Of a stretch of 64,000 nt of DNA, positions 16,313-26,388 are shown one piece after another. This stretch comes from Seonamhaeicola sp. Its GTDB lineage: Bacteria > Bacteroidota > Bacteroidia > Flavobacteriales > Flavobacteriaceae. Position 1 is the stretch's first letter. Each line of letters starts with the position of its first letter. The stretch lies in NCBI RefSeq assembly GCF_028281565.1, contig NZ_JANQJQ010000030.1, positions 310,001-374,000 of the forward strand, written 5' to 3'. The position numbers were made by a program, and so were the translations under genes. A model generated the notes under the pieces. That model searched no databases. It was not told the DNA's origin and saw nothing but the letters and a program-made list of their open reading frames with translations.

Positions 16313-18728
16313 TTTCTTTTTTGTTTTTCTTGAACTCGTAGAACAATCCTCCTAAAAGAAGTAAACCCAGTAGTACCGAACTTCCTAAAGCAATACTACT
16401 ACCTGTTTTAACCACACCGGGGTCAAATTTAAACTCGATAGTGTGATTCCCCCTGGGAACCTCCATACCACGTAGTGTATAGTTCACGCGAATATGATCA
16501 ATTTCTTCTCCGTCAATATAAGTCTTCCAGCCGTTGCCATAATAAATCTCTGAAAACACCACAAAACCATCATTTGAATTGTTAGACTCATATTTTAAAT
16601 AGTTCGGCTTTACCTCCTTAAGCGTTATAGATGCCAAGGAATCTAATTGGTATTGGATCAACGATTCCGTAGGAGCACGTTTATAAAAGCTATCGGGTTT
16701 GTTAAAGGTATAGACAGCCTTATTCTTAGTATCTAAACTATCTAAAGCCAAAATCTCTTCATTTGCTGATTCCTTTCTCTCAAGCGTTTCAACAAACCAG
16801 GCATTGCCATTAGCTTCATCATTTACATACGGCACAACACCTGCTTCTGTATCAGCAATAATATATTTGGTGTTTAACATATTTAAGACGTTGATGTTAT
16901 TCTTGGCAACATAAAAGTCAAACACTTCCCGGTATCGCTTTAATTCTGCAGCGTTATAACCATTTAATGAATTATGGTAGTACGATGCCTTAGTTCTGTT
17001 TTGTAAGCCTTCATTAGAAATATCAAACACTCTAAAATGCCCTTTATCCTTCAAAATCTCTTTATCTGCGGCATTACTTGTAAACGGTTTATTTACTTTT
17101 ATAGAGGACACAAAATCATCGTTATTCACATAACGCCTGTTAACCCCAACCAAATCAAAAAGAATAAGTGCTCCAAAGGCTACAATGACCCATTTCTCTT
17201 TTAGTTTTTCTTTTAAAAACAACCATATGGTTCCGGCAGAAAGTAATACTAATACCAGTGTTCTTAACGTGTCATGTGTAAAAATGGTTTTTCTGTCTTC
17301 TTTTAAGGCGTTAACGAACTCCTGTCCGTAACTTTGGATATAGTAACCATCATTAGCCCCTGAAAAATTAAATAAAGACGATTTAAATAACAAGAAAACC
17401 AAAGCCAGTCCACCGGTAATCATAGTGGTGCTTTTCAAAGCTTTTAACTTCTCGTCTTTCTTTTCAAAATCATTTAATAATCTAACTAAACCGAAAATGG
17501 CCAAAACCGGAATGCACAACTCTAAAATAACCTGAATAGAACTAACCGCCCTGAACTTGTTATACAATGGTATGTAATCAATAAAGAAATCTGTTAAAAA
17601 ACTTAAATTCTTTCCATAGGAGAGCAATAAAGACAGTATGGTACCCCCAACAAGCCACCATTTTAATCGTCCTTTTACCAAAAACAAGGCCAGTACAAAC
17701 AAAAACAATACAACCGCCCCAATATAAGCCGGTGCTTCCACTATGGGCTGTTTTCCCCAATAGGTTGGTGCTTCTTCAGAACGAAATCTTTTATAGATTT
17801 CGGAGTTCTTTCCAACGTGCTCAAAATTCCCCCCCCCCATAAACCGTGGTATATACAGGTTAAAGGTCTCCGTCAAACCATAGCTGAATTGTGTAATATA
17901 ATCCCTGTCTAATCCGGAAGTCACTTCCTTTGGCGAGCCGTCAGAATTAATGGTTAATTCGCTTTTACCCCTGGTGCTTTCCTTTACATATTCCTGAGTA
18001 GCTAAAACACCGGTAGCGTTGAGTCCGATGGACAATATCACCGCCAGGATTAAAATTCCAACCGATTTAAAATAATGCGGTAAAACCTGCTTTTTATAAG
18101 CATCGATTAGATATACCAAACCTAAAACAACAACCAGCAATAGCAAATAATAGGTCATTTGAAAGTGGTTCGATACAATTTCTAACCCCATAGCTACGGT
18201 TGTCAATAAAAATCCAGCAATATATTTTCGCTGAAATGTGAGTACAATACCGCTTAAAACAAGTGGCATGTAAGCAATAGCATGTGCTTTACTATTGTGT
18301 CCCACTCCAAGAATAATGATTAAATAGGTTGAAAACCCAAAGGCCAAAGCACCGATTGCAGCTAACCTATAATTCACCTTTAAAACTATAAGCAAAATAT
18401 AAAAGCTCAATAAATACAGAAATAAATAGTCTGCAGGTCTTGGAAGGAACCGAAGTGTTAAATCCAACTTTTTAATATAGTTATGCGGATATATGGCTCC
18501 TAATTGATAGGTAGGCATCCCTCCAAAAGCACTGTTTGTCCAATAAGTTTCCTCACCGGTTTCTGCTCTAAAATCCTTTTGCTGCTTAGACATCCCGATA
18601 TATTGCTTGATGTCGTTTTGGAAAATGGCTTTTCCTTGCAAAACCGGACTAAAATACGCTAATGAAATAACAACAAACCCAATTAAAACTAGTAAATGAG
18701 GCAGGAATTTTTTAAGTGAAAATTGCAT
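16305..18728 (-). CDS. YfhO-family multi-pass membrane protein
   Basis: An 807-residue protein with a short N-terminal anchor, about 12 membrane helices, and a large C-terminal extracytoplasmic part ending in another helix and a lysine-rich tail. The segment RVNYTLRGMEVPRGNHTIEF before the last helix is diagnostic of YfhO. Family members modify surface polymers such as lipoteichoic acid in Gram-positives; in Bacteroidota the role is undefined but they sit with glycan genes as here. The gene contains a run of ten G on the coding strand (17829-17838) encoding MGGGN, a possible slippage site. Confidence 0.87.
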   Translation of the reverse strand: MQFSLKKFLPHLLVLIGFVVISLAYFSPVLQGKAIFQNDIKQYIGMSKQQKDFRAETGEETYWTNSAFGGMPTYQLGAIYPHNYIKKLDLTLRFLPRPADYLFLYLLSFYILLIVLKVNYRLAAIGALAFGFSTYLIIILGVGHNSKAHAIAYMPLVLSGIVLTFQRKYIAGFLLTTVAMGLEIVSNHFQMTYYLLLLVVVLGLVYLIDAYKKQVLPHYFKSVGILILAVILSIGLNATGVLATQEYVKESTRGKSELTINSDGSPKEVTSGLDRDYITQFSYGLTETFNLYIPRFMGGGNFEHVGKNSEIYKRFRSEEAPTYWGKQPIVEAPAYIGAVVLFLFVLALFLVKGRLKWWLVGGTILSLLLSYGKNLSFLTDFFIDYIPLYNKFRAVSSIQVILELCIPVLAIFGLVRLLNDFEKKDEKLKALKSTTMITGGLALVFLLFKSSLFNFSGANDGYYIQSYGQEFVNALKEDRKTIFTHDTLRTLVLVLLSAGTIWLFLKEKLKEKWVIVAFGALILFDLVGVNRRYVNNDDFVSSIKVNKPFTSNAADKEILKDKGHFRVFDISNEGLQNRTKASYYHNSLNGYNAAELKRYREVFDFYVAKNNINVLNMLNTKYIIADTEAGVVPYVNDEANGNAWFVETLERKESANEEILALDSLDTKNKAVYTFNKPDSFYKRAPTESLIQYQLDSLASITLKEVKPNYLKYESNNSNDGFVVFSEIYYGNGWKTYIDGEEIDHIRVNYTLRGMEVPRGNHTIEFKFDPGVVKTGSSIALGSSVLLGLLLLGGLFYEFKKNKKESA

Positions 18729-18758
18729 GAAAGTGCTTTAAAAACGATGCTGGTGAAA

Positions 18759-19043
18759 TTAATCAATTTCTTCGAAATCTACATAATCACCCACATCTTT
18801 ATTTGAGGCCTTTTGTTCCGGTATTTTGTCTATGGTAACCTCGCCTTCTTTTTGCGGTTTCTGTTTTTGTTGCTGCTTTTGAAATTGCCCGAATTGACCG
18901 CCAAAACGCTGCTCTGCTTTCTTTATGACAAATCTGGCTAAAAAAGGAGATAACAAACGTGCCAGTATTTTTACTCCAAAGTAAATTAACAGAATGATGA
19001 GTATCATTCTCACTAAACCCGTTGCCGATGCAAATTGTAGCAT
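18759..19043 (-). CDS. DUF4834-like small membrane protein
   Basis: A 94-residue protein beginning MLQFASATGLVRMILIILL, with one N-terminal membrane helix followed by KILARLLSPFLARFVIKKAE, a glutamine-rich linker and an acidic end VGDYVDFEEID. This matches DUF4834 of Bacteroidota, always small and of unknown role. The ATG at 19043 was chosen; upstream only a TTG is available. It lies 30 bp before yfhO on the same strand and probably leads that operon. Confidence 0.75.
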   Translation of the reverse strand: MLQFASATGLVRMILIILLIYFGVKILARLLSPFLARFVIKKAEQRFGGQFGQFQKQQQKQKPQKEGEVTIDKIPEQKASNKDVGDYVDFEEID

Positions 19044-19254
19044 AAAAAATATTTTTAACAAAAATACAATTCTACTTGCTTAAAAAGTGTTCAAAAATGA
19101 TAAAAAAAGCATAAAATAGCTATATTTCTTCCATATGATTTAAATTTCATCTTACAATAAAAAATGTAAAATTTAGTTTCTCATAAGTACCTCGGCATTA
19201 GCCTATGATATTTTTCATTTGGTATTTGTAATTTATAAATAAAAAAAATTCATG

Positions 19255-19262
19255 TACTTTTG
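19255..19262 (+). promoter_or_regulatory. -7 promoter element of transporter-like gene
   Basis: TACTTTTG matches TAnnTTTG, 72 bp before the ATG. The -33 region is not clear. Confidence 0.45.
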
Positions 19263-19334
19263 AGAACACGTTAATAAATAAATTATTACATGTGTCATGA
19301 AATTTTATGCTACCTATAACATAAAAACCCAATT

Positions 19335-20363
19335 ATGAAGCCTATCAAATCTACTTTCGTTATTGCCTTTTGTTTAATCACAACCTACGCCTTTAGCCAG
19401 TATACAGATGTTATCAACTCCAACAGACCGGGAGCGTCCAGAAGTGCCTTCTCTGTGGGTAAAAATGTAGTACAACTTGAAGTGGGACCTTATTTTGTTA
19501 AAGAGAAACGTACACCGGCCACTACTTATGAAGTTTCTGGATTTGGTGCTGATTTTGCTGCCAGATATGGATTTTTGTACGAACAACTGGAAATCAATAT
19601 TGAAGGAAATTATCAAAGTGACACGAAAACATACACGTACCATGAGGATGCCGAAGATGAGCGTGCTAATTTTAAACACCTTACTTTAGGTGTCAAATAT
19701 CTGGTATTCGATCCTTATAAAGACGAAGAAGCTAATAAGCCAAACTTATACAGCTGGAAAGCAAACCATAGCTTTAAGTGGCGCCATTTAATTCCTGCAG
19801 TATCAGTTTATTTGGGAGGAAATTATGACACAAAGAACAACCCGTATACAGCTCCCGGCATTGAAGGTTTTAGCCCGAAAGTAATGGTAGCTACCCAAAA
19901 CAATTTTGCAGGTGGTTGGGTATTTGTAATGAACTTAATTAAAGACAGGATTGGTACAGATCAATCAGATTTTCAATATATATTGACGCTTACACATTCA
20001 TTCAATCCTAAATGGGTTATTTTTGGAGAAGTACAAGGCATTAAAAGTGATTTTTACGCCGATAACCTTTTTAGGGTTGGAGGCGCTCGATTATTAGGGA
20101 AAAATTTTCAGTTAGACGCAGCCTTAACGTTTAATACTAAAGACACACCCTCCGTTTTTAATGCCGGTATTGGCGCTTCCTACCGATTGGATTTTCATAA
20201 AGATCCACTGATGGATAATGGCACCAATGTGAATGATGAAGGAAAACGAAGAGATAGAAGAAACAACTCAAAAGTTAAAAGAAAGAAGAAAAAAGGCGAT
20301 GATTCTGATGACAATAAAATAAGAAAACAAAAAAAGAAAGCGATAGATTTTGACGACAACTAA
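19335..20363 (+). CDS. Outer-membrane transporter-like protein with charged tail
   Basis: A 342-residue protein with signal peptide (KPIKSTFVIAFCLITTYAFS) and alternating beta strands typical of the phenol-degradation MetA/outer-membrane transporter group. VINSNRPGASRSAFSVGKNV near the start of the mature protein is typical. The last 45 residues after the barrel are highly charged (RKKKKGDDSDDNK) and probably periplasmic. No substrate can be inferred. The next gene begins 22 bp after it, so they may be cotranscribed. Confidence 0.72.
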   Translation: MKPIKSTFVIAFCLITTYAFSQYTDVINSNRPGASRSAFSVGKNVVQLEVGPYFVKEKRTPATTYEVSGFGADFAARYGFLYEQLEINIEGNYQSDTKTYTYHEDAEDERANFKHLTLGVKYLVFDPYKDEEANKPNLYSWKANHSFKWRHLIPAVSVYLGGNYDTKNNPYTAPGIEGFSPKVMVATQNNFAGGWVFVMNLIKDRIGTDQSDFQYILTLTHSFNPKWVIFGEVQGIKSDFYADNLFRVGGARLLGKNFQLDAALTFNTKDTPSVFNAGIGASYRLDFHKDPLMDNGTNVNDEGKRRDRRNNSKVKRKKKKGDDSDDNKIRKQKKKAIDFDDN

Positions 20364-20385
20364 CAACCAAAGGCGTTAACTGCAT

Positions 20386-21507
20386 ATGATTACTATTAAA
20401 GAAGTCAGCTCTAAAAAAGATTTAAAGACTTTTGTAAAATTTCCATTCAAACTGTACAAGGATTCCAAATTTTGGACTCCCCCCATTATTAATCAGGAAT
20501 TAAAAACATTTGATAAAAACGAAAATCCAGTGTTTAAGGATGCCGAAGCCAGGTTATTTTTAGCATATAAAGACAATGGTGTTGTAGGAAGGGTGGCCGC
20601 CATTATTAACTGGCTTGAAGTAAAAGACCAGGACCAACAAAAAATGCGTTTTGGATGGTTTGATTTTATTGATGATTTAGAAGTCTCTCAAGCTTTGTTT
20701 AATAAGGTTGAAGATATTGGAAAAGCTCATAATCTGCAATATACAGAAGGTCCGGTAGGCTTTTCAAACCTGGACAAAGTGGGTGTTATGACCGAAGGTT
20801 TTGATTCTATAGCACCTATGATTACCTGGTACAATCACCCTTATTACGTGAAACATTATGAAGCGGCGGGTTACAAGGTAGAAAAAGCGTATTCCGAAAG
20901 TAAATTCCTATTTAGCAATGTAAACCCGGAGACCTTTACTAAAGCCCAGGCTCTAATAAAGAGACGCTATCAGCTTAAAGCTCTGACATTCACAAAAACC
21001 GAAGAGGTCATGCCCTATACGGATAAAATGTTCGACCTTTTTAATAAGTCATATGCTTCATTGGCTTCTTTTGTAGAGATCACAGATATTCAAAAAGCAT
21101 ATTTTAAAGAGAAGTTTATAAGCTTTGTAAACCCGGAATACATCAAATTTGTTGTTGATAAAGATGATGAACTTATTGGTTTTGCTATTGTTATGCCTGC
21201 CTTTGCCAGAGCTTTGCAAAAAGCTAATGGTAAACTGTTCCCGTTTGGGTTTTCACATATTTTAAAAGCTAAAAAGCACAGTAAAGATGTGATCTTTTAT
21301 TTGATAGGTATTCATCCTGATTATCAAAATAAAGGTGTTCATGCTGTAATTTTTAACGAGTACTATAAGACTTTTACAGAGAAAGGCATCATAAATTGCT
21401 TTAGAACTCCGGAATTAGAAGATAACATTGCTATCCATCAAATTTGGAAGCATTTTAACCCGGTAGTATACAAACGTAGAAAAACCTATAGAAAGAGTTT
21501 AGTATAA
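20386..21507 (+). CDS. GNAT-family N-acetyltransferase-like protein
   Basis: A 373-residue protein with two GNAT-like halves. The N-terminal part has TIKEVSSKKDLKTFVKFPFK and PVGFSNLDKVGVMTEGF; the C-terminal part has DDELIGFAIVMPAFARALQK and IGIHPDYQNKGVHAVIFNEY, which is an acetyl-CoA-binding V-x-P-x-Q-x-K-G-like motif. Similar proteins are sometimes mislabelled GTP cyclohydrolase. The substrate is unknown. A strong terminator follows. Confidence 0.75.
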   Translation: MITIKEVSSKKDLKTFVKFPFKLYKDSKFWTPPIINQELKTFDKNENPVFKDAEARLFLAYKDNGVVGRVAAIINWLEVKDQDQQKMRFGWFDFIDDLEVSQALFNKVEDIGKAHNLQYTEGPVGFSNLDKVGVMTEGFDSIAPMITWYNHPYYVKHYEAAGYKVEKAYSESKFLFSNVNPETFTKAQALIKRRYQLKALTFTKTEEVMPYTDKMFDLFNKSYASLASFVEITDIQKAYFKEKFISFVNPEYIKFVVDKDDELIGFAIVMPAFARALQKANGKLFPFGFSHILKAKKHSKDVIFYLIGIHPDYQNKGVHAVIFNEYYKTFTEKGIINCFRTPELEDNIAIHQIWKHFNPVVYKRRKTYRKSLV

Positions 21508-21534
21508 AAAAGTCCGATTTATAATCGGACTTTT
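21508..21534. terminator. Bidirectional terminator
   Basis: AAAAAGTCCGATT and AATCGGACTTTT form a hairpin with a three-base loop between convergent genes. Confidence 0.85.
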
Positions 21535-21561
21535 CGTTTACTCTATATTTATTTTCTATCA

Positions 21562-22821
21562 CTATTCTCCCATAGCCGCCATAACTGCAGCTGATAAGCG
21601 TTTATAAGTTCCATTTTGAAGTCTGTCCCTAATACCTTCAAAAGCAGCCAGTGTTTCGTTTACATCCTCTAAAGTATGCGTTGCCGTAGGTATTAAGCGT
21701 AATAATATCAATCCTTTTGGGATCACCGGATACACTACAATGGAGCAAAAAATACCATAATTTTCACGCAAATCTTTAACTAAAGCCATGGCTTCCGGAA
21801 TACTTCCCTTTAAATAAACGGGTGTCACACAACTTTGCGTGGTTCCGATATCAAAACCTCTTTCTTTTAAACCGGATTGTAAAGCATTTACATTCTCCCA
21901 TAGTTTAGCCTTTAATTCAGGCATGGTTTTAAGCATTTCCAAACGCTTAAGTGCTCCAACTACTAATTGCATTTGAAGCGATTTAGCAAACATTTGAGAA
22001 CGAAGGTTATATTTTAAGTAATCTATAATTTCCTGATCACCTGCAATAAAAGCACCTGTACTTGCCAGGGATTTGGCAAATGTCGCGAAATATACATCGA
22101 TACCATCCTGAACACCTTGCTCCTCGCCTGCTCCTGCACCTGTTGCTCCTAAAGTTCCAAAACCATGAGCATCATCAACAAATAATCTGAAATTAAATTT
22201 TTTCTTTAAAGCTACAATTTCTTTTAAGCGCCCCTGTTCACCACGCATTCCAAAAACACCTTCTGAAATAACCAAAATACCGCCTCCGGTTTGTTCAGCC
22301 ATTTTAGTGGCACGCTCTAAGTTCTTTTCTAAACTGTTAACATCGTTATGTTTGTATGTAAAACGTTTACCCATATGCAAACGTACCCCATCAATAATAC
22401 AAGCATGGGCATCAACATCATAAACAATAATATCATCTTTAGCAACCAGTGCATCAATAGTTGATACCATCCCCTGATATCCGAAATTTAAAAGATAGGC
22501 TGCTTCTTTTTTAACAAATGACGCTAATTCATCCTGAAGTTTTTCATGTAAATCCGTGTGCCCGGACATCATTCTGGCGCCCATTGGATAAGCAGAGCCG
22601 TATTGGGCAGCAGCTTCAGCATCAACTTTTCTAACTTCGGGATGGTTTGCTAATCCTAAATAATCATTAATACTCCATGTAATAACGTCTTTTCCCTGAA
22701 ATTTCATTCTATTTGAAATTTCTCCTTCTAATTTAGGAAATACAAAATACCCTTCTGCCTGAGCCGCCCATTTTCCTAATGGTCCTTTATCCTTATAAAT
22801 CTTTTCAAATAAATCTTTCAT
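21562..22821 (-). CDS. PLP alpha-oxoamine synthase, likely cysteate acyltransferase
   Basis: A 419-residue fold-type I enzyme of the KBL/SPT/BioF group. The PLP lysine is Lys250 in TFAKSLASTG, the cofactor-binding VDDAHGFG is at 216-223, and YGSAYPMGARMMSGHTDLHE at 74-93 is typical. This group condenses an acyl thioester with an amino acid. In gliding flavobacteria a homologue condenses cysteate with a fatty acyl thioester to make 3-ketocapnine, the precursor of sulfonolipids. The neighbouring cysteine-synthase-like gene at 23068 supports that assignment over serine palmitoyltransferase or 2-amino-3-ketobutyrate ligase. It has its own promoter. Confidence 0.8.
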   Translation of the reverse strand: MKDLFEKIYKDKGPLGKWAAQAEGYFVFPKLEGEISNRMKFQGKDVITWSINDYLGLANHPEVRKVDAEAAAQYGSAYPMGARMMSGHTDLHEKLQDELASFVKKEAAYLLNFGYQGMVSTIDALVAKDDIIVYDVDAHACIIDGVRLHMGKRFTYKHNDVNSLEKNLERATKMAEQTGGGILVISEGVFGMRGEQGRLKEIVALKKKFNFRLFVDDAHGFGTLGATGAGAGEEQGVQDGIDVYFATFAKSLASTGAFIAGDQEIIDYLKYNLRSQMFAKSLQMQLVVGALKRLEMLKTMPELKAKLWENVNALQSGLKERGFDIGTTQSCVTPVYLKGSIPEAMALVKDLRENYGIFCSIVVYPVIPKGLILLRLIPTATHTLEDVNETLAAFEGIRDRLQNGTYKRLSAAVMAAMGE

Positions 22822-22944
22822 TTATTATAATCTTATCGCTATTAAATTTTAAGATGAACTAATTAGGTAAGTGCAATAACAAATTAACTAAATAACATTA
22901 TTTAGATAGAAATCTTTATTAGTTTAGGCCCTAGTTAGTTCGTG

Positions 22945-22952
22945 CAAAATTA
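22945..22952 (-). promoter_or_regulatory. -7 promoter element of the acyltransferase gene
   Basis: The minus strand reads TAATTTTG. It leaves a leader of about 115 bases before the start at 22821, without another recognised element. Confidence 0.5.
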
Positions 22953-23004
22953 AATATTTTAATGATTTGAACATAATTTTTAGCGTTCAATTATTTACAA
23001 AATA

Positions 23005-23053
23005 AAAAAAGAGATTAAATTCTGTTTTTATAACAAAACGTAATCTCTTTTTT
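23005..23053 (-). terminator. Terminator after cysteate synthase-like gene
   Basis: AAAAAAGAGATTA and TAATCTCTTTTTT pair over 13 bp, with an inner GTTTT/AAAAC stem in the loop. It separates this gene from the acyltransferase gene. Confidence 0.75.
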
Positions 23054-23067
23054 AAACAATTATGTTG

Positions 23068-24108
23068 TTACTTTATGTATTGAACTTTTTCGGCAGATTC
23101 CTCATGAATACTGTCAAAAAAGCCTTGATCATTCATCCATTTATCACTGTAAACTTTGCTCATGTACCGGGAACCGTGATCCGGGAAAATAACCACAACT
23201 TTATCTCCTTCTTTAAATGCTCCTGCTTCATCAAGTTGTTTTAACGCCTGAACAACTGCTCCGGACGTATATCCCACAAACATGCCCTCTGTTTTAGCTA
23301 CTTCTCTGGCAGTATGTGCACTATCTTCATCTGTTACTTTAACAAATTCATCAATGGTGTCAAAATCAGTAGCTGCAGGAATTAAGTTTTTGCCTAAACC
23401 TTCTATTCTATAAGGATAAATCTCCTTTTCGTCAAATTCTCTGGTTTCATGGTACTTTTTGATAATAGAACCGTAAGCATCTACACCAATGATTTTGATA
23501 TTCGGGTTTTGTTCTTTTAAATACTTGGCAGTTCCGGAAATAGTTCCTCCGGTTCCGCTACAAGCAACAAGATGCGTTATTGCCCCTTCAGTTTGATTCC
23601 AGATTTCCGGGCCTGTAGAGTGATAATGTGCATCTATATTAAGTTGGTTAAAATATTGATTTATATAAACGGAACCTTTTCTTTCCGCATGCAAACGTTT
23701 TGCCACTTCATAATAAGACCTTGGGTCATCAGCACTTACGTGTGCCGGACATACATACACTTTAGCACCCATAGTCTTAAGCATATCTATTTTATCTGGC
23801 GACGACTTGGAACTCACCGCTAAAACACATTCGTAACCTTTGATAATACTTACCATAGCCAAACTAAACCCCGTATTACCTGAGGTTGTTTCTATAATAG
23901 TATCGCCTGGTTTAAGAATACCTTTCTTTTCGGCTTGTTCAATGATGTAAAGTGCTATTCTGTCTTTTGAAGAATGTCCCGGATTAAAGGATTCGATCTT
24001 TGCGTAAAAATCACCTTTAAATTTTGAGGTTATTTTATTAAGCTTAACAAGTGGTGTATTGCCTATTAAATCTAATAAACTATTAAAAACCTTAGTATCT
24101 TGTTTCAT
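23068..24108 (-). CDS. Cysteine-synthase-family PLP enzyme, likely cysteate synthase
   Basis: A 346-residue fold-type II PLP enzyme. The Schiff-base lysine is Lys48 in [12 protein letters not shown], the TSGNTG loop is at 75-80, and the phosphate-cup glycines are in [11 protein letters not shown]. It resembles CysK/CBS but is distinct in its NPGHSSKDR motif. Genes of this type stand beside the alpha-oxoamine synthase gene in flavobacteria that make capnine, where the enzyme supplies cysteate from an activated serine and sulfite. Ordinary cysteine synthase is the alternative. Its promoter overlaps the end of the upstream peptidase gene. Confidence 0.78.
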   Translation of the reverse strand: MKQDTKVFNSLLDLIGNTPLVKLNKITSKFKGDFYAKIESFNPGHSSKDRIALYIIEQAEKKGILKPGDTIIETTSGNTGFSLAMVSIIKGYECVLAVSSKSSPDKIDMLKTMGAKVYVCPAHVSADDPRSYYEVAKRLHAERKGSVYINQYFNQLNIDAHYHSTGPEIWNQTEGAITHLVACSGTGGTISGTAKYLKEQNPNIKIIGVDAYGSIIKKYHETREFDEKEIYPYRIEGLGKNLIPAATDFDTIDEFVKVTDEDSAHTAREVAKTEGMFVGYTSGAVVQALKQLDEAGAFKEGDKVVVIFPDHGSRYMSKVYSDKWMNDQGFFDSIHEESAEKVQYIK

Positions 24109-24161
24109 TAAATGAATTTTATAAGCCTTATAATATTACTAAAATGAGACTTAAAACCTGA

Positions 24162-24195
24162 CAAAAATAATATATTTTTTTTTATTATGCATCAA
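24162..24195 (-). promoter_or_regulatory. Promoter of the cysteate synthase-like gene
   Basis: On the minus strand TTG (24195-24193) and TATTTTTG (24169-24162) are 23 bp apart. The TTG lies inside the 3' end of the peptidase gene. Confidence 0.5.
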
Positions 24196-26323
24196 TACCT
24201 TCCAAATCTAATAAAAATGCATATTCCATGGCAATCTCTTTCAGACTTTCAAATCTGCCGGACGCACCGCCATGACCTGAATCCATATCCGTATAAAGTA
24301 ATAACAGATTAGAGTCGGTCTTTAGATCCCTTAATTTAGCTACCCATTTCGCAGGTTCCCAATATTGCACCTGTGAATCATGTAAACCCGTTGTAACCAT
24401 CATATTGGGGTATGCTTTAGCCTCAATATTATCATACGGAGAATACGATTTCATATAGTTATAATACTCCTGGTTATTCGGGTTTCCCCATTCATCATAT
24501 TCACCTGTGGTCAATGGTATCGTATCATCTAACATGGTTGTTACCACGTCTACAAATGGAACCGCTGCCAAAATACCGTTATACAATTCCGGATTCATAT
24601 TGATAATGGCTCCCATAAGCAACCCTCCTGCCGAACCGCCATACGCATACAAATGTTCCTCGGAAGTGTATTTTTGCTCAATTAAATATTTCGAGCAATC
24701 AATGAAATCATGAAACGTGTTTTTCTTGGTCAATAGCTTACCGTTCTCGTACCAATCCCTTCCTAAATACTCTCCGCCTCTAATATGAGCAATGGCATAA
24801 ATGAATCCTCTGTCCAGCAAACTCAACCTAATGGTTGAAAAAGACGGGTCTATAGTGGAACCGTATGATCCATATGCATATTGTAACAAAGGATTAGTAC
24901 CGTCAAGGCTGATTCCTTTTTTGTAGACCAAAGAGATCGGTATTTTCACACCATCCCTGGCCGTTGCCCAGATTCTGGTCGAATCATAATTATTTTTATC
25001 GAATTTCCCACCTAAAACCTCTTGCTCTTTTTTAACTTCACTTTGTTTGGTTTTTAAATCATAATCAATGACCGAACTGGGGGTGGTAAGTGAATTATAA
25101 ACATAACGTAATGTATGGCTATTAAAATCCGGATTGTTACCAATATAAGTTGTGTAAGTTTCGGAGTTAAATGACACATAATAATCCTCTTTTCCATCCC
25201 AACTGATAATCCTGAGTTTATTCAAGCCGTTTTCCCGTTCATTAACCACCAGATAATCTTTAAAAATCTCTATATCTTCCAATAAAACGTCCTCTCTGTG
25301 AGGAATAACATCTACCCAATTGTTAATACCTGTATGATGTTCGTCCGTTTTCGATAGCTTAAAATTGGTGGCGCCATCTGAATTGGACATTATATAAAAA
25401 TAGCCATTGTAATGTGCAATACTGTATTCCAGATCTTTTTGGCGCTCTTGAAATACCTGGAACTCACCGTCAGGATCATCAGCACTTAGAACCCGGTATT
25501 CAGTAGATAATGTACTTGAAGAACCAATTACAATATATTTACGTGACTTAGATTTGTAAACAAAAGTATTATAAGTATCATCTGTTTCATGAAATACCTC
25601 TACATCTTCTTCAGCACCAGTTCCTAATATATGTTTAAAAATTTTGTGTGACCTGAGCGTCACGTCATCTTTTATAGCATAAAACAAGGTTTTATTATCA
25701 TTGGCCCATGTAACACTTCCTGTAGTATTCATAATTTTATCATCCAAAACCTCACCGGTTACCAGATTTTTTATCTGGATGGTATATTGACGTCTGCTTA
25801 CCGTATCGGTAGTGAATGCGGCTAATTTATTGTCCGGACTTATGGCAATACCTCCTAACTTAAAATAAGTATGATCCGCTGCCATTTTATTGCAATCAAA
25901 TAAGATCTCCTCTTCTGCCTCTATGGTTTCTTTGGTTCTGACATAAACAGGATAGTCCTTGTCTTTTTCATAACGTGTTTTATACCAATAGCCATTCAGC
26001 TTATAAGGAACGGTAGTATCATCTTGTTTAATTCTGGATTTCATCTCTTCAAATAAAGTATTTTGAAAAGATTCTGTATGATTCATTACTTGTTTGGTAT
26101 ATGCATTCTCTGCATTTAAATAATCAATAACTTCCTGGTTTTCCCTTTGGTTTAACCAATAATAATTATCAATTCTAGTATCATCATGAATACTAAGTTT
26201 TTTAGGTTCTTTTTTTGCAACAGGAGGGGTCTCAAGAATGTTCTTCTCTGTCATTTTGGTTTCTTTTTTACAGGAAAGCGCAAAAATAAGGCTTAAGAAT
26301 AAAATAAAGCATCCATTTTTCAT
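24185..26323 (-). CDS. Lipoprotein prolyl-oligopeptidase-family (S9) peptidase
   Basis: A 712-residue protein with a lipoprotein signal ending in FALSCKK (Cys18), so probably anchored on the outer face of a membrane. The N-terminal half is a seven-bladed propeller. The C-terminal alpha/beta hydrolase carries the nucleophile in AYGGSAGGLLMG, aspartate in the TTGLHDSQVQYWEPAKW region, and histidine in DMDSGHGGASGRF. The triad and overall layout match oligopeptidase B, which cleaves after basic residues in short peptides. Flavobacterial homologues are often exported lipoproteins. Monocistronic. Confidence 0.9.
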   Translation of the reverse strand: MKNGCFILFLSLIFALSCKKETKMTEKNILETPPVAKKEPKKLSIHDDTRIDNYYWLNQRENQEVIDYLNAENAYTKQVMNHTESFQNTLFEEMKSRIKQDDTTVPYKLNGYWYKTRYEKDKDYPVYVRTKETIEAEEEILFDCNKMAADHTYFKLGGIAISPDNKLAAFTTDTVSRRQYTIQIKNLVTGEVLDDKIMNTTGSVTWANDNKTLFYAIKDDVTLRSHKIFKHILGTGAEEDVEVFHETDDTYNTFVYKSKSRKYIVIGSSSTLSTEYRVLSADDPDGEFQVFQERQKDLEYSIAHYNGYFYIMSNSDGATNFKLSKTDEHHTGINNWVDVIPHREDVLLEDIEIFKDYLVVNERENGLNKLRIISWDGKEDYYVSFNSETYTTYIGNNPDFNSHTLRYVYNSLTTPSSVIDYDLKTKQSEVKKEQEVLGGKFDKNNYDSTRIWATARDGVKIPISLVYKKGISLDGTNPLLQYAYGSYGSTIDPSFSTIRLSLLDRGFIYAIAHIRGGEYLGRDWYENGKLLTKKNTFHDFIDCSKYLIEQKYTSEEHLYAYGGSAGGLLMGAIINMNPELYNGILAAVPFVDVVTTMLDDTIPLTTGEYDEWGNPNNQEYYNYMKSYSPYDNIEAKAYPNMMVTTGLHDSQVQYWEPAKWVAKLRDLKTDSNLLLLYTDMDSGHGGASGRFESLKEIAMEYAFLLDLEGIDA

Positions 26324-26354
26324 ATTAAAATTTCTTTGAGATAAATTTACCTAT

Positions 26355-26362
26355 TAAATTTG
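26355..26362 (+). promoter_or_regulatory. -7 promoter element for ybaB
   Basis: TAAATTTG matches the consensus, 26 bp before the ATG at 26389, in the short divergent gap to the peptidase gene. Confidence 0.5.
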
Positions 26363-26388
26363 CATCTTTACTATTAAATCAGAGATTT

